Below, piece by piece: positions 26,098 to 36,143 of a stretch of DNA of 64,000 nucleotides. Source of the stretch: Stigmatella aurantiaca (lineage in GTDB: Bacteria > Myxococcota > Myxococcia > Myxococcales > Myxococcaceae). The position numbers were made by a program, and so were the translations under genes. How positions within the stretch are numbered: the stretch's first letter is position 1; the number at the start of each line of letters is the position of its first letter. A model generated the notes under the pieces. It was not told the DNA's origin and did no database searches. It was given only the letters and a program-made list of their open reading frames with translations. The DNA lies in NCBI RefSeq assembly GCF_900109545.1, contig NZ_FOAP01000001.1:124001-188000 (forward strand), read 5' to 3'.

Positions 26098-28634
26098 CGG
26101 ATCGCAGCGACAGTTCGCCCCTGGTGGGATTGGTCATTGTCTCGCACAGCCGGCAGCTCGCCGAAGGCGTCGCGGAGCTTGCGCGCGAGATGGCAGGGCC
26201 CAGTGTCCGGATCGCCACCGCCGGGGGGACGGATGCCCCGGATGCCCCCCTGGGGACCGATGCCCTCCGGGTGATGAACGCCATCGAGAGCATCTATTCG
26301 GAGGCGGGCGTGCTGGTGTTGATGGACCTCGGCAGCGCCGTGATGAACGCGGAGCTGGCGGTGGATCTGTTGCCTCCGGACCACCGGGAGCGCGTGCTGC
26401 TGTGCAGCGCGCCGCTGGTGGAGGGGGCGGTGGTGGCGGCGGTTCAGGCGCGCCTGGGCAACCCGCTGGGACGGGTGGCCGAGGAGGCCGGCATGGCCCT
26501 GATGGCGAAGCAGGGGCAGGTGGGTGGCCCGGCGGTGTCCGGGGCCCTCGCCTCCCCCCGGCCGCTGGGGGCGCCCGAGGTGACCCTGCGCATGGCCGTG
26601 CTCAACCCCCTGGGGTTGCACGCGCGGCCGGCCGCGCGCCTGGTGCAGGCGGTGGCGTCCTTCTCGGCGGCCATCCAGCTGCGCAACCTCACCACCCAGA
26701 GCAAGGAGGTGGATGCCCGGAGCATCAGCGCGGTGATGACGCTGGGCGTGCAGCAGGGCCATGAAGTCGAGTTCATCGCCAGCGGAGTGGATGGGGCGCA
26801 TGCGCTGGAGGCGCTGCGTCTGCTGGTGGAGACCCACTTCGGCGATGCCTCCGCCTCGCGGGGCTCCGCCGCGCCCGCGGTGGGCCCGCTGCTGGCGTCC
26901 GAGGCGTCCGTCACCACCTGGCTGCCCGGGGTGCTCATCTCCCCGGGCATCGCCGTGGGCCCCGCCATCGTGCTCCAGCCGGAGGTGGACGGGGGGGACG
27001 GGGGCGCCATGGGCTCGCCTTCCCAGGAGTGGGAGCGGTTGCAAAGGGCCATCCAGTCCGTGCGCGACGAGCTGATGGCGACGCGCGCCGCCCTGGCCCT
27101 GCGCGCGGACCACCAGACGGTGGAGATCTTCGATGCCCACCTGCTGGTGCTCGAGGACTCCGAGCTGCTCCAGTGGCTTCACGAGCGCATCCTCCGGGGG
27201 GCCGAGGGGGCCGTCTCGGCGTGGAAGGCGGCCGTGGAGGGGGTGGCGCTGCGCTACGAGACCCTGCCGGATGAGTACCTGCGCTCCCGCATCGCGGACA
27301 TCCGCGACGTGGGCCGCCAGGTCTTCGCGGCCCTGACGGGGGCCTCCCGCGCGGCCCCGGCCGAGCCCCTCTCCGGCATTCTGGCCGCGCTGGACTTCGT
27401 GCCCTCGGAGATCGCCCGCCTGGATGTCCACCGGGTCCAGGGACTGTGCGCGGCACGGGGCACGGCCAACAGCCATGCCGCCATCCTGGCCCGCTCGCTC
27501 GGGATTCCCGCCGTGTTTGGCGTGGGCGAGGGGCTGTTGCAGGTCCGTGACGGCGACACCCTGCTCGTGGATGCCACGGCGGCGCGCGTGTGCCTCCGGC
27601 CCGATGCGGCCCTCCTGGAGGAGTACGAGGACCGGGCGCGCGTGGAGCAGAAGTCCCGGCGGCTGGCCCATCAGCTTCGCTCCCAGGCGGCGCTGACGCG
27701 GGATGGCCACCGGGTGGAGGTGGCCGCCAACATTGGCCGGGTGGCCGAAGTCGAGGCCGCCGTCGAGGCCGGGGCGGAAGGGGTGGGTCTGTTCCGCACC
27801 GAGTTTCTCTTCCTCCAGCGCACCTCCGCCCCGGACGAGGACGAGCAGTACGAGGCGTACCGCGAGGCGGCGCGGGCGCTCGATGGGCGTCCGTTGATCA
27901 TCCGCACGCTCGATATCGGCGGGGACAAGCCGCTGCCCTACCTCGGCGTGGGGCCGGAGGCGAACCCCTTCCTCGGGGTGCGTGGCCTGCGCTTCTGCCT
28001 GTCGAACCGGGAGCTGTTCTCCTCCCAGCTCCGGGCCATTGCCCGGGCCGCGGTGGATGCCCCCATCCGGGTGATGTTTCCCATGGTGGCCACGCGCGAG
28101 GAGTGGCGCGAGGCCCGGGCGCTCTGGGAGGAGGCCGCCCGGCCGTTCCCCGCGGCCCGGCACGTGGAGGTGGGCCTGATGATCGAAGTCCCCTCCGCGG
28201 TGCTCCTTGTGCGGCACCTGGCGGCCGAGGCCCACTTCTTTTCGTTGGGGACCAACGATTTGACGCAGTACCTCTTCGCCGCCGAGCGGGGCAATGAGCA
28301 GCTGGCGCACCTGTCCGACGCGCTCCACCCGGCCCTGTTGCAGATGGTGGCGCGGGTGACTGAGGAGGCGCACGCGCGGGGCCGGTGGGTGGGCCTCTGC
28401 GGAGAGCTGGCTGGCGAGGCGCTGGCGGTGCCGCTGCTCGTGGGGCTGGGGGTGAATGAGCTGAGCATGAGCGTGCCGTCCATCGCCGCGGTGAAGCAAG
28501 CCCTGCGCGCCTGCCACCTGGGCGAGTGCCGGGCGCTGGTTCGGCAGGCGCTCGCCTGTGGGAGCGCCGCGGAGGTCAGGCGTTTGTTGGCGGGCGAGGC
28601 GTTCGAGGGGATAATGCCGGGGGCGCGCCCGTAG
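26094..28634 (+). CDS. dhaM: DhaM fused to HPr and full-length Enzyme I (dihydroxyacetone PTS phosphotransferase)
   Basis: Domain order: EIIA-Man-like DhaM (residues 10-130, active His in VIVSHSRQLAEG), HPr (about 165-250, NPLGLHARPAARLV with active His), and a complete Enzyme I (about 277-846): LISPGIAVGP, the phosphorylatable His in GTANSHAAILARS (about 460), MIEVPSAVL (about 697), FSLGTNDLTQY and LCGELAGEALAVPLLV (about 769), the last three belonging to the PEP-binding barrel. E. coli DhaM has only a truncated EI; here EI is full length, so PEP could be used directly. GTG 26094 is preferred because AAGGA precedes it and it overlaps the dhaL stop; an ATG at 26073 would add 7 residues. Confidence 0.93.
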   Translation: MTDRSDSSPLVGLVIVSHSRQLAEGVAELAREMAGPSVRIATAGGTDAPDAPLGTDALRVMNAIESIYSEAGVLVLMDLGSAVMNAELAVDLLPPDHRERVLLCSAPLVEGAVVAAVQARLGNPLGRVAEEAGMALMAKQGQVGGPAVSGALASPRPLGAPEVTLRMAVLNPLGLHARPAARLVQAVASFSAAIQLRNLTTQSKEVDARSISAVMTLGVQQGHEVEFIASGVDGAHALEALRLLVETHFGDASASRGSAAPAVGPLLASEASVTTWLPGVLISPGIAVGPAIVLQPEVDGGDGGAMGSPSQEWERLQRAIQSVRDELMATRAALALRADHQTVEIFDAHLLVLEDSELLQWLHERILRGAEGAVSAWKAAVEGVALRYETLPDEYLRSRIADIRDVGRQVFAALTGASRAAPAEPLSGILAALDFVPSEIARLDVHRVQGLCAARGTANSHAAILARSLGIPAVFGVGEGLLQVRDGDTLLVDATAARVCLRPDAALLEEYEDRARVEQKSRRLAHQLRSQAALTRDGHRVEVAANIGRVAEVEAAVEAGAEGVGLFRTEFLFLQRTSAPDEDEQYEAYREAARALDGRPLIIRTLDIGGDKPLPYLGVGPEANPFLGVRGLRFCLSNRELFSSQLRAIARAAVDAPIRVMFPMVATREEWREARALWEEAARPFPAARHVEVGLMIEVPSAVLLVRHLAAEAHFFSLGTNDLTQYLFAAERGNEQLAHLSDALHPALLQMVARVTEEAHARGRWVGLCGELAGEALAVPLLVGLGVNELSMSVPSIAAVKQALRACHLGECRALVRQALACGSAAEVRRLLAGEAFEGIMPGARP

Positions 28635-28668
28635 CGAGCGCGCGGACGCTGAGCGTCAGGAGTGTTCC

Positions 28669-29139
28669 GTGGGCATCAAGGTGGGCGACAAGGCTCCGGG
28701 CTTCACGCTGCCGAAGCAGGACGGCACGGCGGTGAGCCTGAGTGACTTGCTCCAGAAGTCGGCCGTGGTCCTCTATTTCTACCCGAAGGACGATACGCCG
28801 GGCTGCACCCAGGAGGCGTGCTCCTTCCGCGACTCCTACGAGGCCTTCAAGGACGCGGGCGCCGAGGTGGTGGGCATCAGCTCGCAGTCGGCGGACTCCC
28901 ACAAGGCCTTCGCCGCGAAGCACCGGCTGCCGTTCACGCTGGTGAGCGACGAGGGCGGCAAGGTGCGCAAGCAGTACGGGGTGCCGAGCACGCTGGGGCT
29001 GATTCCGGGCCGGGTGACGTATGTCATCGACCGCGGCGGCACCGTGCAGCACGTGTTCAACTCGCAGCTCAACGCCGCCCGGCACGTCACCGAGGCCCTG
29101 GGCATCATCCAGAAGCTCAACGGCGCGCGCGCCTCTTAG
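28669..29139 (+). CDS. bcp: Peroxiredoxin, Bcp/PrxQ family
   Basis: The 156-residue thioredoxin-fold protein has the peroxidatic Cys in YPKDDTPGCTQEACSFRD, with the resolving Cys 5 residues later (TPGCTQEAC), the PrxQ arrangement. It reduces hydrogen peroxide and organic peroxides using thioredoxin. GTG start at 28669 with AGGAG 6 bases upstream. It lies 34 bases after dhaM and might be co-transcribed with the dha genes, or have its own promoter. Confidence 0.95.
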   Translation: MGIKVGDKAPGFTLPKQDGTAVSLSDLLQKSAVVLYFYPKDDTPGCTQEACSFRDSYEAFKDAGAEVVGISSQSADSHKAFAAKHRLPFTLVSDEGGKVRKQYGVPSTLGLIPGRVTYVIDRGGTVQHVFNSQLNAARHVTEALGIIQKLNGARAS

Positions 29140-29157
29140 CCGGACGCGGCGCGTGTC

Positions 29158-29194
29158 CCGGAGAGGGAGGCCCTCGCGGGGAGCCTCCCTCCGG
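29158..29194. terminator. GC-rich hairpin between convergent genes
   Basis: AGGGAGGC (29164-29171) pairs with GCCTCCCT (29183-29190), and the flanking CCGGA/CCGG extends the stem with a 2-base bulge. It lies between the convergent bcp and DUF3332 genes. No T-run follows on either strand, so termination strength is uncertain. Confidence 0.5.
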
Positions 29195-29202
29195 ACGGAG
29201 CG

Positions 29203-29847
29203 CTACGGCTGGCTCGTGCAGAGCGCCAGGCCCTGGCTCAGCGGGGCGAGCTGGTTCTGGGCGTAGTGCGCCAGGCCCACGGCGCCCTCGTTGAGGAGCA
29301 CCTGCCGCGCCTGGGCCACGGCCTCGGCCGAGTGCAGCGCCATCGTCTGCCCGGCCGCGTCCGTCACCGCCACGGCGCCTCCAGTCTGCTCGCGCGCCTG
29401 GAGCAGCAGCGCGCCCGCGTCGTCGCGCACGGCGATGCCGTCTTCCAGCGGCTCGAAGTAGCGCACCAGCGGGGCCTGGCCCTCGCGCTCCAGCTCCACC
29501 TTCATCACGCCCGAGGCCGCATCGCGCGACAGCCGCAGCGTCTCGCTGGGCCCCAGCCGCACCACGCGCGTGGTGCCCGGCGTGCCGTCCGCGTTCGCCA
29601 CGGGGTTCTCCCCGGTCCAGAACTCGATGCTGTTGATGACGAGCATGTCCACCAGCGTGCCAATGGCGTACACGGGGACGATCGCCATCACCAGGAACAC
29701 GGCCCACTGGGCGAACTTGTTGTCCGAGACGTTCTTGTTGAACTCCCACATGGCCCGCGTCAGCGAGAACTTGCCGAAGCATCCGGACATGTGAAGCGAC
29801 AGAACGCCCACGCACAGCGTGGCCAGCAGACGGGAAGAGCGCTTCAT
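29203..29847 (-). CDS. DUF3332 family lipoprotein/membrane protein
   Basis: The start ATG 29847 begins a signal segment ending with a Cys (SLHMSGCFGKF). The following region (SLTRAMWEFNKNVSDNKFAQWAVFLVMAIVPVYAIGTLVDMLVINSIEFWTGENPV) contains a membrane helix and the IEFWTGxNP motif I associate with DUF3332. The rest is a beta-rich periplasmic-like domain. Function is unknown. The gene is transcribed in the same direction as the FHA-sigma54 gene immediately upstream on the same strand (32 bases), so the pair may be one unit. Confidence 0.82.
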   Translation of the reverse strand: MKRSSRLLATLCVGVLSLHMSGCFGKFSLTRAMWEFNKNVSDNKFAQWAVFLVMAIVPVYAIGTLVDMLVINSIEFWTGENPVANADGTPGTTRVVRLGPSETLRLSRDAASGVMKVELEREGQAPLVRYFEPLEDGIAVRDDAGALLLQAREQTGGAVAVTDAAGQTMALHSAEAVAQARQVLLNEGAVGLAHYAQNQLAPLSQGLALCTSQP

Positions 29848-29878
29848 ACGGTGTGTAGACCTCCAGAGGACCGCGAAG

Positions 29879-31243
<1,365 letters not shown>

Positions 31244-31323
31244 GGGCGGTGCGGACTCTATCCTGGATGGTCCACGAAGGGGTCAGGAGGATTCGGCCCC
31301 GGCCGTGTTAGACGGGGCGTCGC

Positions 31324-34020
31324 ATGCGCCCTCTCTTTCTGTTGCTGCCCGTGCTGGCCTCGTGTGCCTCCGTTCCTCCCACATCGGCGCCCCCGGCGCT
31401 CCCCGCTCCGGCACCGGCGCAGGTCCTGGCCACCCGGACGTGGGTCCAGCCGCGCGCCGTCGTCATCCGCCATGCCACGGTGATGCCCGCCTCGGGCCCG
31501 GCCATCGAGGATGGCGCGGTGGCCTTCGCCGAGGGCCGGTTGCTGGCGGTGGGCCGCAACGCGGAGGTGCAGACGCCGCCGGGCGCGGAGGAACTGGACG
31601 GCACGGGGCTCTTCGTCACCCCGGGCATCATCGACGCGCACAGCCACCTGGGCGTGTATGCCACCCCGGCGAGCTTCGCCAACGAGGAGGGCAACGAGGC
31701 CACCGCCCCGGTGACGGCCGAGGTGGATGCCGAGCACGGCTTCTGGCCGCAGGACCCGGGGCTGCGGCGCGCGGCGGCGGGCGGGGTGACCTCGCTGCTC
31801 GTGCTGCCGGGCAGCGCCAACCTGATTGGGGGCCGGGGCTTCCCGGTGAAGCTGCACTTTGGCCGCACGGCGGCGGAGATGCAGTTTCCGGGGGCCAAGG
31901 ACGCGCTGAAGATGGCCTGCGGGGAGAACCCGCGCCGGGTGTACGGCGAGGGCCGCAAGATGGCGCCCGCCACGCGCATGGCCAACGTGGCCGGCTTCCG
32001 GCAGGCGTTCGCCCTGGCGCGCGACTACCTCCAGAAGCGCGAGGACTGGGAGAAGAAGCGGGCGAAGAAGCCCGAGGAGGCGGGGCCGCCGCCCGCACGG
32101 GACTTGAAGCTGGAGACGCTGGCGGAGGTGCTGCGCGGCAACCTGCTGGTGCAGAACCACTGCTACCGCGCCGATGAGATGGCGGTGATGCTCCAGGTGG
32201 CGGAGGAGGCGGGCTTCTCCATCCGCGCCTTCCACCACGCGGTGGAGGCCTACAAGCTCCGGGACGTGCTGGCGAAGAAAGAGGTGGCGGTGGCCACCTG
32301 GACGGACTGGTGGGGCTTCAAGATGGAGGCCTGGGACGGCATCCCCGAGAACCCGGGGCTCCTGTGGCAGGCGGGGGTTCGGACCGTCATCCACTCGGAC
32401 TCGGCCTATGGCATCCAGCGGCTGAACCAGGAGGCGGGCAAGGCGATGTGGCGGGCGCGCGAGTCGGGCATCCCCGTCACCGAGGAGGAGGTGCTGCGCT
32501 GGGTGACGCTGCATCCCGCGTGGGTCATGGGGGTAGAGGAGCGCACGGGCTCGCTGGAGCCGGGGAAGATGGCGGATGTGGTGCTGTGGAAGGGCCACCC
32601 GCTGAGCGCCTATGCGCGGGCGCAGCGGGTGTGGGCCGATGGCGTCGTCACCTATGACGCGGCCCAGGGCGTGGTGGAGGCGAGCGACTTCGAGGTGGGG
32701 GAGCACGCGCGGACCTCGGCCCGGCTGGTGGCGCAGCCCGCGGCCGTGCCCACGCGGCAGGCGCTGGGGCTGGAGGCCCCGTGCGACGGCGTGAAGGACC
32801 CGGCCTGCGCCACGCCGCTGGCCTTGGAGGAGGGGACATGCACGGCCTTCCAGGGCGTGACGGTGTTCACCGGCTCCGAGTGGTGGACGGGCGCCTCCGT
32901 GCTCGTGGAGGGCGGCAAGGTGACGCGGGCGCAGAAGGGCGCGCTGGGGAAGCTGCCTGCCGGGTGCCGCGAGGTGGAGGGCCGGGGCCGGTTGCTGACG
33001 CCGGGCTTGATGGATGCCTTCACGGGGCTGGGGCTGGTGGAGGTCCCCGCGGAGTGGTCGGCCTCGGATGAGGACTTCCGGGGCGAGGCCGCGGCGAAGA
33101 CGCCCATCCGGGCCGCGCTGCGGGCCTCCGATGGAATCAATCCGGCCTCCGAGCTCTTCCCGGTGGCCCGGCTGGGCGGCGTGACGGCGGTGGGGGCGGT
33201 GCCTTCAGGGGGACTGGTGCCCGGCCAGAGCGCCTTCGTGGCGGCGGATGGCCGCGTGCTCCGGACACCCCTGGCGCTCCACATCAACCTGGGGATCTCC
33301 GGCCGGGCGGCGCTGTCTACCTCGCGCTCGGGGGTGCTCGAGCGCCTGCGGGAGCTGCTCTCGGATGCGCGGGAGTACGGCCGGCGACGGGCGGACTTCG
33401 AGCAGAACCGCATGCGGGACGTGGCCGCGAGCCGGTTGGATCTGGAGGCGCTCCAGCCGGTGCTGAACGGCTCCGTGCGGGTGGTGGTGGCGGCGAAGCG
33501 GGCAGGGGACTTGCTGGCGGCGCTGGAGCTGGCGCGCGAGTACAGGCTCAAGCTCGTGCTCGTGGGCGCGGACGAGGCGTGGCAGGTGGCAGGGGCCCTG
33601 GCGGCGGCGAAGGTGCCCGTCATCCTCCAGCCCACGCAGAACCTGCCCAGTGACTTCGACAGCCTGGGCGGGCGGCTGGACCAGGCGGCCCTGCTGCATG
33701 CCGCGGGGGTGAAGGTGCTCTTCTCCACGCTGGGCGAGCCGCACCGGGTGCGCACGCTGTCCCAGGAGGCCGCGAACGCGGTGGCCTGGGGCCTGCCCCA
33801 CACCGAGGCCCTGCGGGCGATGACGTCCAATGTGGCGGAGGCCTTTGGGGTGGAGGGCGGCCGAATCGCCCCGGGCGTGGTGGCGGACCTGGTTCTGTGG
33901 AACGGGGACCCGCTGGAGAGCGCCAGCCGCCCGCTGGGCATGTGGCTCGCGGGCAGCCAGGTGCCGCTCGTCAGCCGGCAGCAGGCGCTTTTCGAGAAGC
34001 ACCGCGCGCCGGTGAAGTAG
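31324..34020 (+). CDS. Lipoprotein with two tandem amidohydrolase-like domains
   Basis: The 898-residue protein has a lipobox (VLASCAS). The first half is an amidohydrolase: a metal-binding HSHLG ([10 protein letters not shown], about residue 105), [21 protein letters not shown], and [10 protein letters not shown] with the catalytic Asp (about 360), ending in [10 protein letters not shown]. The second half begins at about 530 ([19 protein letters not shown]) and repeats the layout, finishing in [10 protein letters not shown], but the HxH is replaced, so it is probably non-catalytic. Exported amidohydrolases of this type act on small amides or imidazolones; the substrate is not known. Confidence 0.85.
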   Translation: MRPLFLLLPVLASCASVPPTSAPPALPAPAPAQVLATRTWVQPRAVVIRHATVMPASGPAIEDGAVAFAEGRLLAVGRNAEVQTPPGAEELDGTGLFVTPGIIDAHSHLGVYATPASFANEEGNEATAPVTAEVDAEHGFWPQDPGLRRAAAGGVTSLLVLPGSANLIGGRGFPVKLHFGRTAAEMQFPGAKDALKMACGENPRRVYGEGRKMAPATRMANVAGFRQAFALARDYLQKREDWEKKRAKKPEEAGPPPARDLKLETLAEVLRGNLLVQNHCYRADEMAVMLQVAEEAGFSIRAFHHAVEAYKLRDVLAKKEVAVATWTDWWGFKMEAWDGIPENPGLLWQAGVRTVIHSDSAYGIQRLNQEAGKAMWRARESGIPVTEEEVLRWVTLHPAWVMGVEERTGSLEPGKMADVVLWKGHPLSAYARAQRVWADGVVTYDAAQGVVEASDFEVGEHARTSARLVAQPAAVPTRQALGLEAPCDGVKDPACATPLALEEGTCTAFQGVTVFTGSEWWTGASVLVEGGKVTRAQKGALGKLPAGCREVEGRGRLLTPGLMDAFTGLGLVEVPAEWSASDEDFRGEAAAKTPIRAALRASDGINPASELFPVARLGGVTAVGAVPSGGLVPGQSAFVAADGRVLRTPLALHINLGISGRAALSTSRSGVLERLRELLSDAREYGRRRADFEQNRMRDVAASRLDLEALQPVLNGSVRVVVAAKRAGDLLAALELAREYRLKLVLVGADEAWQVAGALAAAKVPVILQPTQNLPSDFDSLGGRLDQAALLHAAGVKVLFSTLGEPHRVRTLSQEAANAVAWGLPHTEALRAMTSNVAEAFGVEGGRIAPGVVADLVLWNGDPLESASRPLGMWLAGSQVPLVSRQQALFEKHRAPVK

Positions 34021-34044
34021 GGTCTCTGAAGCGACGGGCGGACC

Positions 34045-34064
34045 CGCTTGCGCCTATGCAAGCG
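34045..34064 (+). terminator. Candidate hairpin after the amidohydrolase gene
   Basis: CGCTTGC (34045-34051) pairs with GCAAGCG (34058-34064) around a 6-base loop, 25 bases after the amidohydrolase stop. No T-run follows. This is a weak candidate terminator. The rest of the 192-base gap before the M20 gene shows nothing else I can name. Confidence 0.35.
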
Positions 34065-34212
34065 ATTCGCGGGCTCGGTCCACGCAAGCGTGAAATTCTC
34101 CACAGCCCGCATGGCATCTCTTCACTCCGCCCGTGCGACGCAAGTATGTAGAGCGGCGTGAGTTGGGGGGGAAAGGCCGATGAGCCCTCCTGGCCCGTCA
34201 GGGGAGGCGTGA

Positions 34213-36063
34213 ATGCCGCGCATGAACAGAAAGGCTGATATGTCTAGGATTGGGATCCGGCTTGCCGCTGTGGCGTTGCTGGGATTGATGTGTGCGTGTT
34301 CCTCGACGGAGGATGAGCCTTCAGACGATGGGCTCGTGCAGCTCCATCGCTATATCGACGAAGAGTTGTTCGATGATCTCTCGACCTTCGTTGCAGCCCG
34401 GACCTACCGCGGGGTAGACCTGTCCGAGGCTCAGGTCGTGGCCAACCTCCAGCAGATCCAGGCGGAGCTGCTGCGTCAGGTCGAGCAGTTCAATCAAACG
34501 CAGAAGGTCCACAAGCTCACGCCCTTCGAGTGGAAGAAGACCATCAATGGCCAGGAGTACTGGCTGTTTGGCGTCCGCGTGGGCTCGGGGCCGCGCCGGG
34601 TCGCGCTGAGCAGCCACCTCGACACGGTGGCTCCAGGCAACCAAGAGGGCTGGGAGCCCTTCAAGCTCGTGAAGGAGCAGCGGATCTATCTGGGCAAGGA
34701 GCAGGAGTTCTACGTCGGCCGCGGAGCCATCGATGACAAGGGCCCCGCCCTCATCGCCCTCAACGTCCTGAAGGCCGTGGCCCGGCAGTATGACGGCGAT
34801 TCCAGGCTGGACCGGCTCACCCTGGAGGTCATCTTCGATACCTCGGAGGAGACCGACATGTCGATGCACCACTACCTGGAAGACAAGCCGGAGGAGAACC
34901 CGGACCTGGGGGTCATCTTCGATGCCATGTGGTGCATCCGTGCCGAGAAGGGAATCGAGCGCCCCGTCTTCACCATCCAGCGCCGGGCGACGCCGCCTGA
35001 GCCCGGGCCTGGGGCCCCCGCGCGGGTGTGGATCGAATCGCTCGACACGCCGAAGGGGCCCGCGAACCAGATTCCCGACTCGGCCACCGCGGTCATCCGC
35101 TCGGATTCTCCGGAGGCCCTCCAGCGCTTCGCCCAGCAGGTGGAGGCCCTGTACCAGGGCCACGGGTTCGACGATCCCGCCTATCGCAAGGCCCCGCTGA
35201 CCGTGGACACGTCGGGCCTGGCGGACAACCGCCTCGTCCTCAAGACCTCGGTGATCGGTGCGCAGCACGGCTCGGCGCCGGATGAGAACCGGAGGGAGGG
35301 GGCCAACCCGCTGGTCGCGCTGACCAACTTCTTGAGTGCGATGGTGGGCAGCCACCTGGAGCGCAACGAGCTCAGCGAAATGAGCCGGTTCATCACCTGG
35401 AGCTGGGGCACCCAGGTCCTCGGCGAGCACCACCCGGAGCTGCTGCTGAGCCACGACGCGGTCTTCCCGGAGGGCAAGGGGACGACGTATGCCGTGACCC
35501 GCTTCTATTCCAACCCGGCGGGCGCTCCTGGCATTGCCGCGCGGGTAGAGATCGACATCCGCTACGCCCTGGGCCACCACAGCGTGGCGTGGGACGGTAA
35601 GACCGAGGGACTGGTGGGAGGCAAGACATCCCCCAGCCGTTTCCAGGAAATCTTCGCGGAGCTGCTGCGGCGATTCCCCGCCGAGACCGGCTACACCATC
35701 GGGTACCAGACGACCAACTTCTTCCCGCCCGACGTCCGGCTTCCGGAGAGCGCTGCGTTCCGGAGCGTCAGCCAGGCGTTCGAGAAGGTTCTGGGCGAGC
35801 CGTGTCCGGCCAGGGCCATCGGGGGTGGAACGGATGCCAAGGGCAATACGAACCTGATCGCCGCCGGCGCGCTGTTCACCGAGAACATGGGGCCTCCCAT
35901 CAACTACCACGGCTTCAACGAGGGCGCCCCGGTCGAGGATCTCCGCAAGAGCGCCGACATCCTCTACGGCCTGCTGGCGGATGAGGTGACAGGCGCCGCG
36001 AAGTCTTCGTCCAGCGCCCGTCCCCGCTTCACACCGATGCGCGCCGCGCCGGACTTCCACTAA
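34213..36063 (+). CDS. M20-family metallopeptidase lipoprotein
   Basis: The lipobox MCACSS marks a lipoprotein. M20 signatures are present: the first metal ligand in SSHLDTVAPG (about residue 133), the bridging Asp in GRGAIDDKGPA (about 174), the SEETDMS segment with the catalytic Glu (about 211), and the later His in NYHGFNEGAP. A dimerisation domain lies between. Family members cleave dipeptides or deacylate amides. ATG 34213 has GGGGAGG upstream; ATGs at 34222 and 34240 are alternatives. The stop is followed by the strong terminator at 36091. Confidence 0.9.
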   Translation: MPRMNRKADMSRIGIRLAAVALLGLMCACSSTEDEPSDDGLVQLHRYIDEELFDDLSTFVAARTYRGVDLSEAQVVANLQQIQAELLRQVEQFNQTQKVHKLTPFEWKKTINGQEYWLFGVRVGSGPRRVALSSHLDTVAPGNQEGWEPFKLVKEQRIYLGKEQEFYVGRGAIDDKGPALIALNVLKAVARQYDGDSRLDRLTLEVIFDTSEETDMSMHHYLEDKPEENPDLGVIFDAMWCIRAEKGIERPVFTIQRRATPPEPGPGAPARVWIESLDTPKGPANQIPDSATAVIRSDSPEALQRFAQQVEALYQGHGFDDPAYRKAPLTVDTSGLADNRLVLKTSVIGAQHGSAPDENRREGANPLVALTNFLSAMVGSHLERNELSEMSRFITWSWGTQVLGEHHPELLLSHDAVFPEGKGTTYAVTRFYSNPAGAPGIAARVEIDIRYALGHHSVAWDGKTEGLVGGKTSPSRFQEIFAELLRRFPAETGYTIGYQTTNFFPPDVRLPESAAFRSVSQAFEKVLGEPCPARAIGGGTDAKGNTNLIAAGALFTENMGPPINYHGFNEGAPVEDLRKSADILYGLLADEVTGAAKSSSSARPRFTPMRAAPDFH

Positions 36064-36090
36064 GCTCGATGCGCAGGTACCGATAGACAG

Positions 36091-36132
36091 ACAAACGCCC
36101 TGCTTCCGCGACGTGGGAAGCAGGGCGTTTGT
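36091..36132. terminator. Strong bidirectional terminator
   Basis: A perfect 17-base stem (36091-36107 with 36116-36132) flanks an 8-base loop. A TTTGTTTT tract follows on the plus strand, and a T-rich run (TTTGTCTGTCT) on the minus strand. It lies between the convergent M20 and propeller lipoprotein genes and should terminate both. Confidence 0.93.
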
Positions 36133-36143
36133 TTTCCGGCGTA

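Noticed and set aside
26007-28517. An 836-residue minus-strand open frame opposite dhaM
   Set aside because: Antisense shadow; low-complexity His/Arg/Gly composition and no recognisable motif.
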